Source: Mycolicibacterium llatzerense (GTDB lineage Bacteria; Actinomycetota; Actinomycetes; Mycobacteriales; Mycobacteriaceae). From it: DNA of 64,000 nt. The position numbers and the translations under genes were made by a program. Numbering within the stretch: position 1 is the first letter of the stretch; each line of letters starts with the position of its first letter. A model generated the notes under the pieces. The model was given only the letters and a program-made list of their open reading frames with translations, had not been told where the DNA came from and did no database searches. Where the stretch lies: contig NZ_JXST01000008.1 in NCBI RefSeq assembly GCF_000878195.1, forward strand, positions 62,001-126,000. The letters run 5' to 3'. This document shows, one piece after another, positions 8,939 through 17,119 of the stretch.

Positions 8939-10465
8939 ATGTTCGGTGGACTCACTGACTTCCTGACCGACGTCGGGCGCGGCGCGGCCACGGTCGTGAG
9001 CGGCGTCGACCACGTCGTCGACGAGGCCGGCCACGCTTTCGCCGAAGGCGTGGAGACCTACACCCACACCCTCGGTGAGGTCGGCGAGAGTGTCCTCGAC
9101 GGCGGCGAGAACCTGGTCGAAGGTCTGGTCGACGGGGTCAAAGGCATCGTCGGAGCCGAACTCGGACTCCTCGGTGACGTCAACACCGCGATCATGGACG
9201 GTGTCATGGCGGTCGGCGGACTGGTCGCCGACGCAGCCGACATGGCCGGCAAGTTGTTCCAGATGGCGTCATTCGAGACGCCGATCATTGCGCGTGGCCT
9301 GCAGGACCTCGACAAGATGTCCAAGCAGCTGGGGACGGGTGCACCCGAGAACGGAGAGTCCTTCACCAAGGGCGCGACCGAATTGAATTCGGGCGCCACG
9401 GCTCTCGGCCAGGCGGTGCCCGGAGACAGTTGGTCCGGCAGCGGTGCCGACGCCTACTCGACGAAGAACAAGACCCAGATCGCGCAGACCAACGCCGTCG
9501 CCAAGACCGACAGTGCCGTAGCGAAAATCCTTGCCCGAGAAGCACAGCAGCTCGCCACTGCCCGCAAACAGCTGAACGCGATCTCTACGATGCTGTCCCT
9601 GGCCATCCCGGGGGCGGTGATGTCGCTGCACATGGGCGACCTCGTGGGGTGGCAGGTCAAGCAGATCACCGCAGTCAACCTCGCCATGGCCGCGGCCGGC
9701 CAGGTCATGAGCACGATGACGGCCCACGCCGCCACCAACGCAGCCGAAATGACCACGGCCGCAAGCGGTTACCAGACGGTGGCGACGGCCACGACGGCTC
9801 AGACCCCGACACCGCCTACCCCGCCCCCGGGCAACACTCCCGGCACCACGCCGGGATCCACGCCCAGCGGCAACCCCGGTACGGGTGGAAACCAGGGCGG
9901 TGGCGGCGGGAACTCGGGCGGTGGCGGTGGAAGCTCCGGCGGAGGTGGGTCACCCAGCGCACCCACGATGCCCGAAATGCCCAGCACCACAGGTGCATCC
10001 GGCGGGTCCGGCGGCGGTTCCCCGACCGGTGGCATGCCGTCCTCGGGTGGCTCGCCCTCAGGCGGCGGCGGGTCCCCCTCCGGGGGCGGCGGCAGCGGAG
10101 CCGGCAGCGGGCTCGGCTCCCTGGGCCAACTGATCGGCCAGGCGATCCAGGCCGCTCAGGAGAAGAAGGACGACAAGACCAAAGAGGGCGAAGAGGGGCC
10201 GGCCGACGAAAAGGACAAGGACGGCAAGGACAAAGAGGGCGAGGCGGACAAGCCTGGCGAGGAGTCGAAGGACCCGACCGCTGCGCCCGAGGGCGCTGCC
10301 GCAGCCGACGGCGCCGCCGGACGCGCGCCGATCCACGTCTCGGTGGACGACGGTGTCCGCCGCGTAGAGTTCGACGTCCAGCCCGAGCAGGCCCAGGGCA
10401 CTGTCCACGTCAGCCTGGATCCGGCCAATCTGGCTGCGCCGCCGCGCATCACCACCGAGACCTAA
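8939..10465 (+). CDS. EspA/EspE-like ESX secretion-associated protein, copy 2
   Basis: A 508-residue paralogue of the protein at 6315. It begins MFGGLTDFLTDVGRGAATVV without the His-rich extension, has the WXG-like SWSGSGADAYSTKNKTQIAQ segment near 162, a hydrophobic helical region (about 210–265), a Gly/Ser/Pro-rich linker (about 290–395), a highly charged Lys/Asp/Glu stretch (about 405–450) and a tail (APIHVSVDDG … PPRITTET) nearly the same as copy 1. It lies 44 bases after the first cassette, same strand. EspA-family proteins are ESX-1 substrates, so export through a type VII system encoded elsewhere is inferred. Confidence 0.74.
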   Translation: MFGGLTDFLTDVGRGAATVVSGVDHVVDEAGHAFAEGVETYTHTLGEVGESVLDGGENLVEGLVDGVKGIVGAELGLLGDVNTAIMDGVMAVGGLVADAADMAGKLFQMASFETPIIARGLQDLDKMSKQLGTGAPENGESFTKGATELNSGATALGQAVPGDSWSGSGADAYSTKNKTQIAQTNAVAKTDSAVAKILAREAQQLATARKQLNAISTMLSLAIPGAVMSLHMGDLVGWQVKQITAVNLAMAAAGQVMSTMTAHAATNAAEMTTAASGYQTVATATTAQTPTPPTPPPGNTPGTTPGSTPSGNPGTGGNQGGGGGNSGGGGGSSGGGGSPSAPTMPEMPSTTGASGGSGGGSPTGGMPSSGGSPSGGGGSPSGGGGSGAGSGLGSLGQLIGQAIQAAQEKKDDKTKEGEEGPADEKDKDGKDKEGEADKPGEESKDPTAAPEGAAAADGAAGRAPIHVSVDDGVRRVEFDVQPEQAQGTVHVSLDPANLAAPPRITTET

Positions 10466-10483
10466 ACCCGAGAGGACTGCATC

Positions 10484-10798
10484 ATGACCAACCTGAAAGT
10501 CATCCCGGGCAAGCTGCGGGAGCTGTCCGGCAAGCAGAGCGAAGCCGCCGCGCACTACCCCACCGCGAGCAGCGCCACCGCAGGCGCGGCTGCCAAGGTG
10601 ACGTCGACACACGGCACCATCTGCTCGGCCACCGCCACCGCCGTGACCACTGCCGCGACCGCGCGCACCACCGCATGCACCAACCTCCAGCGGATGGTGA
10701 CGCAGACCGCCGAAGACCTGATGACCGCTGCCGGCCAGTACGAGCGGGCTGACGCCCAAGGCGGCGAGAACATCAACGGCACCCCGATGCCGCGCTGA
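10484..10798 (+). CDS. EspC/EspF-like ESX secretion-associated protein, copy 2
   Basis: 104 residues, the same length as copy 1 at 7995, with matching LRELSGKQSEAAA, STHGTIC and C-terminal GQYERADAQGGEN. YERAD again fits the YxxxD/E type VII signal. The GAGAGGA ribosome site lies between the EspA-like stop and the ATG. Sequence identity to copy 1 is moderate and concentrated in these motifs, so the duplication looks old rather than recent. Confidence 0.77.
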   Translation: MTNLKVIPGKLRELSGKQSEAAAHYPTASSATAGAAAKVTSTHGTICSATATAVTTAATARTTACTNLQRMVTQTAEDLMTAAGQYERADAQGGENINGTPMPR

Positions 10799-10803
10799 TC
10801 GAC

Positions 10804-11334
10804 ATGCCCGGTGACTGGGATGACCCCGACGAGGACGATGCCGGCTGGCCCGACGAAGAACAGGACGAAACTGCTTGGGTGCCAACGCAGTATGACGAGC
10901 CGGTGCGCGAGGACCGCTGGCTGCCCGGCGACGACGGCGACCAGCAGCCGCAGGTAGCGCAATACGAGCAGCCGGCGCCGGACACCACCCCGGTCCCCGC
11001 TGTCCCGGTCTGGGTGAACGTCTCCAATCCGTCCGGTTCGGTCACGGTGCAGGCCAGCACCGGTGGGCGTATCCAGCGCGTGGCGCTCTCCCCCGAAGTC
11101 GCCCGCATGCCGGAATCACAACTCGCGCACCAGATTCTGACCACCGCCAGGCTGGCCAATCTGAAAGGCCGGGCGGTGCAGCACCTGTTGGTCGAACAGA
11201 TGCTCACCTATCAAGGCCTGGATCGGGCCGCAGCCCGCGACTACATCGATCAGCAGATGCAGCTGCCGACGCCCGAACAGTCACTGGCAGCCGAGGCCGA
11301 AGCGCGAGCCCGGTACCTGCGCGGCGAGTACTAG
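10804..11334 (+). CDS. EspD/EspH-like ESX-associated protein, copy 2
   Basis: A 176-residue acidic protein. Residues 1–70 are Asp/Glu/Gln/Trp-rich and probably unstructured. The C-terminal half ([50 protein letters not shown]) aligns with copy 1 at 8313 and with EspH/EspD. The tail [14 protein letters not shown] resembles the EspH/EspD ending (EEAAAAEAEVFATRY type). The stop overlaps the stop of convergent rsmE by four bases. Confidence 0.72.
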   Translation: MPGDWDDPDEDDAGWPDEEQDETAWVPTQYDEPVREDRWLPGDDGDQQPQVAQYEQPAPDTTPVPAVPVWVNVSNPSGSVTVQASTGGRIQRVALSPEVARMPESQLAHQILTTARLANLKGRAVQHLLVEQMLTYQGLDRAAARDYIDQQMQLPTPEQSLAAEAEARARYLRGEY

Positions 11335-12068
11335 ACCTGCCAGCGCGGCGTCAGCACGCCCAAGGCGCCCAAAGCGACCGCGGCCGCGGTCGACGTCCGC
11401 AGCACCGATGGTCCCAGGCGAACGGCGATCGCGCCGGCGGCAACCAGCGCCGTCACCTCGCCGTCGGTGATGCCGCCTTCCGGTCCGACGATCAGCGTCA
11501 CAGCCGCGGCGGACGGCGAAATCACGTCGCGCAGAGCTACTTCCGCCGACTCGTGCAGGACCAGGGTGACGCCGGTACCGATCGAGGCGACCAACTCGGC
11601 GGTCGATACCGGGCCGCTGACCGACGGTACGTACGGCCGCCGGGACTGTCGCGCCGCCGACCGGGCGACCGCGCCCCAGCGCCGTAAACCCTTGTCCGCC
11701 TTGGCCGCACCGTCCCAGCGCGCGACGCACCGCTCGGACTGCCATGCCACGAAAGCGTCGGCGCCCGCCTCGGTGGCCAGTTCGATGGCCAGCTCGGAGC
11801 GTTCTGATTTGGGCAGGGCCTGCACCACGGTCACCGTCGGCGCCGCGGCCGGGACCTCGGTGACCGACAGCACCCGCGCCGTCAGCCGGCCCTTCACCGC
11901 GTCCTCGATCACGCAGTGCGCCAACGTCCCTGCCCCGTCGGACAGGTCGAGTTCCTCGCCGGGACGGATGCGTCGCACCGTCGCCGCGTGGAATCCCTCG
12001 TCGCCGTCGACGACGGCGAGCCCGCCGACCTCCGGTACCGCATCGACGTAGAACAGCGCCCGGCTCAC
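11331..12068 (-). CDS. rsmE: 16S rRNA m3U1498 methyltransferase RsmE
   Basis: A 245-residue SPOUT-class methyltransferase that methylates U1498 of 16S rRNA using S-adenosylmethionine. The N-terminal PUA-like domain ([21 protein letters not shown]) precedes the knotted SPOUT domain with [33 protein letters not shown] and the [12 protein letters not shown] signature. It is directly upstream in genome order of dnaJ2 (15-base gap) on the same strand, as in M. tuberculosis (Rv2372c). Confidence 0.95.
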   Translation of the reverse strand: MSRALFYVDAVPEVGGLAVVDGDEGFHAATVRRIRPGEELDLSDGAGTLAHCVIEDAVKGRLTARVLSVTEVPAAAPTVTVVQALPKSERSELAIELATEAGADAFVAWQSERCVARWDGAAKADKGLRRWGAVARSAARQSRRPYVPSVSGPVSTAELVASIGTGVTLVLHESAEVALRDVISPSAAAVTLIVGPEGGITDGEVTALVAAGAIAVRLGPSVLRTSTAAAVALGALGVLTPRWQV

Positions 12069-12083
12069 CAGCAGCCCCGAAGG

Positions 12084-13235
12084 CTAACGGCCGCTGAAGG
12101 TTTCGCGCAGGCGGCTGAACAGTCCGCCACCGCCGCCGGCGACGGACTGCGTGGACCGCACCTCGGTGACGTCCCGGGTCCGCTGCTCCTTGAACTTGCG
12201 CAGCAGGTCCAGATCCCTGTTGTCGAGGCGGGACGGCACCACCACGTCGATGTGCGCATGCAGGTTGCCGCGGACCCCGGACCGCAGGTGCGGCATGCCG
12301 TGGCCGCGCAGCGTGGTGATCGAACCGGGCTGGGTGCCCGGCGCGATGGTGATCTCGGTCGGCCCGTCGAGGATGGCGTCGACGCTCACGGTGGTGCCCA
12401 GCGCGGCGTCGACCATCGGCACCGAGACGGTGCAGTGCAGGTCGTCGCCGTCGCGGAGGAACAGCTCGTGCGCCTGCTCGTGCACCTCGACGTACAGGTC
12501 GCCGGCGGGTCCACCGCCCGGGCCGACCTCGCCCTGGGCCGCCAGGCGCACCCGCATGCCCTCACCGACACCGGCCGGAATCTTGACGCTGACGTCGCGC
12601 CGCGCGCGCACGCGGCCGTCGCCGCCGCAGCGGTGGCACGGGTCGGGAATGACCTCACCGACGCCGCCACACACCGGGCAGGGACGCGACGTCATCACGT
12701 TGCCGAGCAGCGACCGCTGGACCGTCTGCACCTCACCCTGACCGTGGCAGGTATCACACCGGGCCGGCTGGGAATTGCCGTGCGTGCCCTTGCCCTGGCA
12801 CAGGTCGCACAGCACAGCGGTGTCGACGGTGACCTGCTTGGTGACACCCGTCGCGCATTCCTCGAGGTCCAGCCGCAGGCGCAGCAGCGAGTCCGAACCC
12901 GGGCGCACCCGGCCGATCGGACCGCGCGAGGATGCACCGCCACCGAAGAACGCCTCGAAGACGTCGCCGAGACCGCCGAAACCGGCGAAGCCCCCGGCAC
13001 CACCACCGCCTCCGGCGCTTCCCATGGGGTCACCACCGAGGTCGACGATGCGCCGCTTCTCCGGGTCGCTGAGGACCTCATAGGCGGTGCTGATCTCGGC
13101 GAACCGTGCCTGTGCGCCCTCGTCGGGATTGACGTCGGGGTGCAGCTCCCGGGCCAGCCTGCGGTAGGCCTTCTTGATCTCCGAGTCGCTGGCGCCCTTG
13201 CTCACGCCGAGCAGGCTGTAGTAATCGCGTGCCAC
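12084..13235 (-). CDS. dnaJ2: Chaperone DnaJ (DnaJ2)
   Basis: A 383-residue type I J-protein that stimulates DnaK ATPase activity. The J domain (residues 1–70) holds the HPD motif in [10 protein letters not shown] Gly-rich linker (about 72–90) follows, then four CxxCxGxG zinc repeats ([32 protein letters not shown]), and the C-terminal substrate-binding region. The second mycobacterial dnaJ is usually next to hrcA, as here; hrcA lies 41 bases upstream and the two probably form one transcript. Confidence 0.96.
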   Translation of the reverse strand: MARDYYSLLGVSKGASDSEIKKAYRRLARELHPDVNPDEGAQARFAEISTAYEVLSDPEKRRIVDLGGDPMGSAGGGGGAGGFAGFGGLGDVFEAFFGGGASSRGPIGRVRPGSDSLLRLRLDLEECATGVTKQVTVDTAVLCDLCQGKGTHGNSQPARCDTCHGQGEVQTVQRSLLGNVMTSRPCPVCGGVGEVIPDPCHRCGGDGRVRARRDVSVKIPAGVGEGMRVRLAAQGEVGPGGGPAGDLYVEVHEQAHELFLRDGDDLHCTVSVPMVDAALGTTVSVDAILDGPTEITIAPGTQPGSITTLRGHGMPHLRSGVRGNLHAHIDVVVPSRLDNRDLDLLRKFKEQRTRDVTEVRSTQSVAGGGGGLFSRLRETFSGR

Positions 13236-13276
13236 GCCTAAGAACCTTGCCTAATCTCTCGAACCGCTGTGCACCC

Positions 13277-14308
13277 TCACCGGGTGCCCAGGACCTCGCC
13301 TATATACCGGGCAACGGCCGCGACGTTGGCGATGGTCCCCGGATAGTCCATCCGGGTAGGACCCACCACGCCCATACCGCCGTAAACCTTGCCCAAGCTG
13401 CCGTAGGCGGTGCTCACGACTGACGTCCCTGCCATCTGCTCGGCCTCGGTTTCGTGGCCGATGCGTACCGTGACTTTACCTGCCTCCTGCTGGGCAGCCA
13501 GCAACCGCAGGACCACGACCTGCTCCTCCAGTGCCTCGAGCACCGATCGCAGGGACCCACCGAAATCCGCCGTGTTGCGCGTCAGGTTGGCGGTACCGCC
13601 GAGCAACAGGCGCTCCTCCTGGTGCTCAACCAGGGTCTCGACCAGCACCGTCGCCGCGCGGCCCACTGCGTCGCCCAGGCCGCCGTGACCGTCCATCTGC
13701 GATGCCAGGTCGGCCACCGCGATCGACGCGGCCGACAACAGTTTGCCTTCCAGCGCCGCGCCGAGCCGCTCCCGCAGCTGGGCCAGCTCGTGCTCACCGA
13801 TGGAGTCGCCGAGTTCGACAACCCGCTGGTCAACCCGGCCGGTGTCGGTGATGACGACCAGCAGCAGCCTGGCCGGGGTCAGCGCGACAACTTCCAGGTG
13901 GCGCACCGTCGACCGCGACAGCGTCGGGTACTGCACGATGGCGACCTGACGGGTCAGCTGCGCCAGCAGTCGCACCGCGCGGCGCAGCACGTCGTCCAGG
14001 TCGACCCCGGACTCCAGGAAAGTCAGGATGGCGCGGCGCTCGCCGGACGACAGCGGCTTGACGTCGTCGATCCGGTCGACGAACTCGCGATAGCCCTTCT
14101 CCGTGGGCACCCGGCCCGAGCTGGTGTGCGGCTGGGTGATGTAGCCCTCGGCCTCCAGCACAGCCATGTCGTTGCGGACCGTGGCGCTCGAAACGCCCAG
14201 GCTATGGCGCTCGACGAGCGTTTTGGAGCCGATGGGCTCCTTGGTGGAAACGAAGTCGGCAACGATGGCGCGCAGCACCTCAAAGCGACGGTCGTCGGCA
14301 CTTCCCAT
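13277..14308 (-). CDS. hrcA: Heat-inducible transcription repressor HrcA
   Basis: A 343-residue repressor that binds CIRCE operators before groE-type genes. The N-terminal winged helix has [20 protein letters not shown] and the wing [19 protein letters not shown]; the rest is the dimerisation/inserted domain. No CIRCE element (TTAGCACTC-N9-GAGTGCTAA) is visible in the 180 bases before the gene, so it is probably not itself CIRCE-controlled here. Corresponds to Rv2374c. Confidence 0.96.
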   Translation of the reverse strand: MGSADDRRFEVLRAIVADFVSTKEPIGSKTLVERHSLGVSSATVRNDMAVLEAEGYITQPHTSSGRVPTEKGYREFVDRIDDVKPLSSGERRAILTFLESGVDLDDVLRRAVRLLAQLTRQVAIVQYPTLSRSTVRHLEVVALTPARLLLVVITDTGRVDQRVVELGDSIGEHELAQLRERLGAALEGKLLSAASIAVADLASQMDGHGGLGDAVGRAATVLVETLVEHQEERLLLGGTANLTRNTADFGGSLRSVLEALEEQVVVLRLLAAQQEAGKVTVRIGHETEAEQMAGTSVVSTAYGSLGKVYGGMGVVGPTRMDYPGTIANVAAVARYIGEVLGTR

Positions 14309-14487
14309 TCGCTACCTCCGGATTCACTGCCATTTTACGGTGACGATGGATTTGGGCGGGCGTCAGAGGCCATCTAGTGGTTGGATGCCTCGGCAAACCC
14401 CGAGTCGACCCGCTAGGGTCAGGTGTATGCCGACGCTGTCACCGCGGACCCGCTCGGCTCACGGGGAGCTTGCGGAGTGATCTACTC

Positions 14488-14817
14488 ATGATTTTCAAAG
14501 GGGTACGCGACGGAAAGCCCTACCCGGAACATGGGCTGAGCTACCGCGAATGGGCCCAGATTCCACCGCGGCAGCTGCGCCTCGACGAAATCGTCACCAC
14601 GACGACGGTGCTCGCCCTGGACCGGCTGCTGTCCGAGGACTCGACCTTCTACGGCGATCTGTTCCCGCATGCCGTGCGCTGGCAGGGCACCATCTATCTC
14701 GAAGACGGCCTGCACCGTGCTGTGCGCTCCGCGTTGCGGAACCGCGTGGTGCTGCACGCCCGGGTCTACGACATGGATGTGCCACTGTCGCAGCAGATTT
14801 CGCCGACCGGCGTGTGA
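14488..14817 (+). CDS. Conserved mycobacterial protein (Rv2375-like), function unknown
   Basis: A 109-residue protein starting MIFKGVRDGKPYPEHGLSYR, preceded by a GGAG ribosome site. The open frame continues upstream to 14377, but those residues are not conserved with the Rv2375-type protein and the region serves as the hrcA promoter. The core LDEIVTTTTVLALDRLL and YLEDGLHRAVRSALR recalls the ParB/sulfiredoxin-like fold, where a DGxHR-type motif is typical, but this is only a resemblance. It diverges from hrcA. Confidence 0.85.
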   Translation: MIFKGVRDGKPYPEHGLSYREWAQIPPRQLRLDEIVTTTTVLALDRLLSEDSTFYGDLFPHAVRWQGTIYLEDGLHRAVRSALRNRVVLHARVYDMDVPLSQQISPTGV

Positions 14818-14824
14818 ACTCGCG

Positions 14825-15205
14825 CTAGCGCAGGTACATACCGGCCAGCACGATGATCACCAACGCGACGAGCCCGATCCCCATGCACATCAACGCCGTG
14901 ACGACGCGGGCGCGGGCACTGCCGCCCAGCCGGTAGGTGCCGCGAAACAACAGGGACATTCCGATGCTGGCGGCCCGCCAGCCGGTGGAGTTGCCGTTGG
15001 GCGGCTCGCCCTGCTGCGGGTGGCCGTAGGGCTGTTGGTACCCGTACGGCTGCGGGTAGCCCGGCTGCTGGTACGGCTGCTGCGGGTAGCCCGGCTGCGC
15101 ATACGGGTACGGGTACTGCTGCTGCGGATTCGGATGGCCCTGCGGCGGCGGATACGGCCCCGGCGGTGGTTGTTGCTGCGGATACCGAGGATCCGGATAC
15201 GTCAT
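14825..15205 (-). CDS. Pro/Gln/Tyr-rich protein with one C-terminal membrane segment
   Basis: A 126-residue protein. Residues 1–72 are low complexity with repeated YPQQP, GYPQP and YGYQQPYG units, and the C-terminus has a single hydrophobic helix (VVTALMCMGIGLVALVIIVL). Such Pro-rich tails plus one membrane helix are common in mycobacterial envelope proteins. A GGGAG ribosome site precedes the ATG. It occupies the place of cfp2 (Rv2376c) in M. tuberculosis but is unrelated to it. Function unknown. Confidence 0.75.
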   Translation of the reverse strand: MTYPDPRYPQQQPPPGPYPPPQGHPNPQQQYPYPYAQPGYPQQPYQQPGYPQPYGYQQPYGHPQQGEPPNGNSTGWRAASIGMSLLFRGTYRLGGSARARVVTALMCMGIGLVALVIIVLAGMYLR

Positions 15206-15636
15206 TGCTGCACTCCCCCTGGTCAGCTTTGGCTATCGCGACTCTACTCGGGCTGGTAACCCTTCTGAGGATCGCCAAACTCCGGTGAACTGTACGAACG
15301 CAACTGCACGGTGATACCCGGCCAGATTTTCCGCCACCCAGTTGCGGTCGAGCTGCGCCGCCGGCACCAGGACACCCGACAACGGAGTCACGCCGGGTAG
15401 CCGCGGACACAAACGTCAGGGGCGGGTGCATTTCGCCGTGAATTCAGGGTCGACGGGTACCGCGGGTCGCAGTGCCGTTGACCCTGAAGCCACGGCGGCC
15501 TCTTCTCGGCTTTTCGCGCCCTGAGTACAGGCTCAACGCAAAACCTGGCCGTGAGTTCCGGTCAACCCGCCCACAACGCCGTAGCGCGTTCACCCTGAAA
15601 CGTTGTCTCGTAATCCCCCACGCTCGAGGGAGCGGT
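15206..15636. repeat. Gene-free interval with GTTGACCCTG-type inverted repeats
   Basis: No credible gene lies in these 431 bases after mbtH. It holds a near-perfect inverted repeat, TCAGGGTCGACGG (15444–15456) and CCGTTGACCCTGA (15475–15487), one mismatch. A second unit at 15516–15543 (core CCCTGAGTACAGGCTCAACG) recurs at 53904–53931 with 26 of 28 bases identical. Further degenerate copies follow to about 15600. It probably contains the terminator of the mbt operon. Confidence 0.6.
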
Positions 15637-15849
15637 TCAGCCGACCAGGGAGTCCCGCAACGTCTTGGGCCGGATGTCGGTCCAGGTCTCTTCGACGTAG
15701 GCCAGGCAGTCCGCGCGCGTGCTCTCGCCGAACACCACGCGCCAGCCGGCGGGCACATCGGCGAACACCGGCCACAAGCTGTGCTGCTCTTCGTCGTTGA
15801 TCAGGACGTAGAACGCGCCGTTCTCGTCATCGAACGGATTGCTGCTCAT
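15637..15849 (-). CDS. mbtH: MbtH, NRPS adenylation-domain activator
   Basis: A 70-residue MbtH-family protein, an essential partner of adenylation domains in nonribosomal synthesis. It begins [20 protein letters not shown] and contains the conserved Trp residues in SLWPVF, PAGWRVVF and ETWTDIRP. The ATG at 15849 has a GAGGAG ribosome site inside the end of mbtG, which it overlaps by 23 bases. Last gene of the mycobactin operon. The longer open frame to 16047 is mbtG in another frame. Confidence 0.96.
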   Translation of the reverse strand: MSSNPFDDENGAFYVLINDEEQHSLWPVFADVPAGWRVVFGESTRADCLAYVEETWTDIRPKTLRDSLVG

Positions 15850-17119
15850 CGCTTCTCCTCGCGGATCGAGTGGAATATTCGGCACCCAGCACACGGTCGC
15901 TGAGCAGACCGAGGCAGCTGAGGTTGGGGAAACCAGGGCCTTGGGTGAGCCAGGACAGGCTGGGCAGGAACAACTTCGGCGCGACGCCCGTGACCGCGAG
16001 GTCGTAACCGATGGACCGTTGCAGCGAGTCGGACGACAGCGGCGCACCGATGCCGAGCTCCAGTACGTCCAGTGCGTCCTGGCTCAGCAGCGGCGCGAAC
16101 CACATGGCATCGGCACCGGAACCGTCGATCACCAGATCGAAGCCGTGCACCGTCTCCAGACTGCCGGAATCGCGTTCGGTCTGCAGGGTCAACCGGATTC
16201 GGTCTTCCCGGGGCACCGCATGGGCGACGCGGCCGCGCAGATGCCGGATGCGGTCGTCGGCCAGGAGCGAATCCTGCACCCGGGCGGAGAACACGCCACG
16301 GTCGGTGCGGGCCATGGCATCTCGGCGCTCGGAGACGCTGAGCCCGGCCCAGCCGGTCGGATCCGAGAACAGGGTGTTCTCGAAGTAACCCTCGCCGCGG
16401 GTGAACAGGGTGACGCCCGGGGAGATCACCGTGATGGTCGAAACCCGGTGCGAGAACAGCTCATCGAGCATGGTGGCGGCCGTCTCGCCGCCACCGATGA
16501 CGGCGACCCGCTCGGCGTTGATGCGCTCGTCCTGGGCGACGCGATGCCAGAACTGGGCGATCGACAGCACCCGCGGGTGTCCCGGCAGGATGGATCGCTC
16601 GGCCTGGCCGGGCCCGGTGATCATCACGCCGTCGGCGCGGACCTGCTGATCGCGGCAGTGCAGCACCCACTGGTCGCCATCCACCGACAGTTGCGTGACC
16701 TCGCCCGTAACCACCTGCATGGCAACGCTTTCCGCCACCCACGCCAGGTACTGGCTCCAGCGCCGGTGGGTGGGCGCGGGCCGGCCGCGGTCGATCCATT
16801 CAGCGAACTGCCCCGTCGAGACCAGGTACGACTGCCAGCTGTGCCGCATCATCCGTTCGTCGAGCTCGACGTTGCGGCGCGGCACCAGCGCGGACCGGTA
16901 CGGGAATCCGACGTCCTTCTCGGGGCCGGTACCCAGCCGGTGCCGGCCGTCGGTCCAGCCGCCGGCGGCCTGCCAGTTGGCGCCCACGCCAAGGCGTTCC
17001 ACTGCGATGATGTCGGGCGCGTCCACGCCCATCGCCCGCAGTTCAGCAGCCTTGGCGGCCACGGCGACGGCCTTGGCACCGGCGCCGATGACGGCCAATG
17101 TGTTTCTGGTCTCGGTCAT
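15827..17119 (-). CDS. mbtG: Lysine N6-hydroxylase MbtG
   Basis: A 430-residue flavin monooxygenase that hydroxylates the epsilon nitrogen of lysine for the hydroxamate groups of mycobactin. The FAD motif is [20 protein letters not shown] at the N-terminus, and the NADPH-binding [14 protein letters not shown] is near residue 217. The ATG at 17119 overlaps the mbtF stop (ATGA). The ten in-frame residues before it are not family-like. In M. tuberculosis the enzyme is thought to act on lysine already acylated or within the siderophore precursor. Confidence 0.95.
   Translation of the reverse strand: MTETRNTLAVIGAGAKAVAVAAKAAELRAMGVDAPDIIAVERLGVGANWQAAGGWTDGRHRLGTGPEKDVGFPYRSALVPRRNVELDERMMRHSWQSYLVSTGQFAEWIDRGRPAPTHRRWSQYLAWVAESVAMQVVTGEVTQLSVDGDQWVLHCRDQQVRADGVMITGPGQAERSILPGHPRVLSIAQFWHRVAQDERINAERVAVIGGGETAATMLDELFSHRVSTITVISPGVTLFTRGEGYFENTLFSDPTGWAGLSVSERRDAMARTDRGVFSARVQDSLLADDRIRHLRGRVAHAVPREDRIRLTLQTERDSGSLETVHGFDLVIDGSGADAMWFAPLLSQDALDVLELGIGAPLSSDSLQRSIGYDLAVTGVAPKLFLPSLSWLTQGPGFPNLSCLGLLSDRVLGAEYSTRSARRSDEQQSVR

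Noticed and set aside
14309..14487. Search for a CIRCE operator before hrcA
   Set aside because: No TTAGCACTC/GAGTGCTAA pair is present.
15637..15903. Plus-strand frame through the mbtH region and beyond
   Set aside because: Antisense to mbtH and the end of mbtG; no domain or ribosome site.
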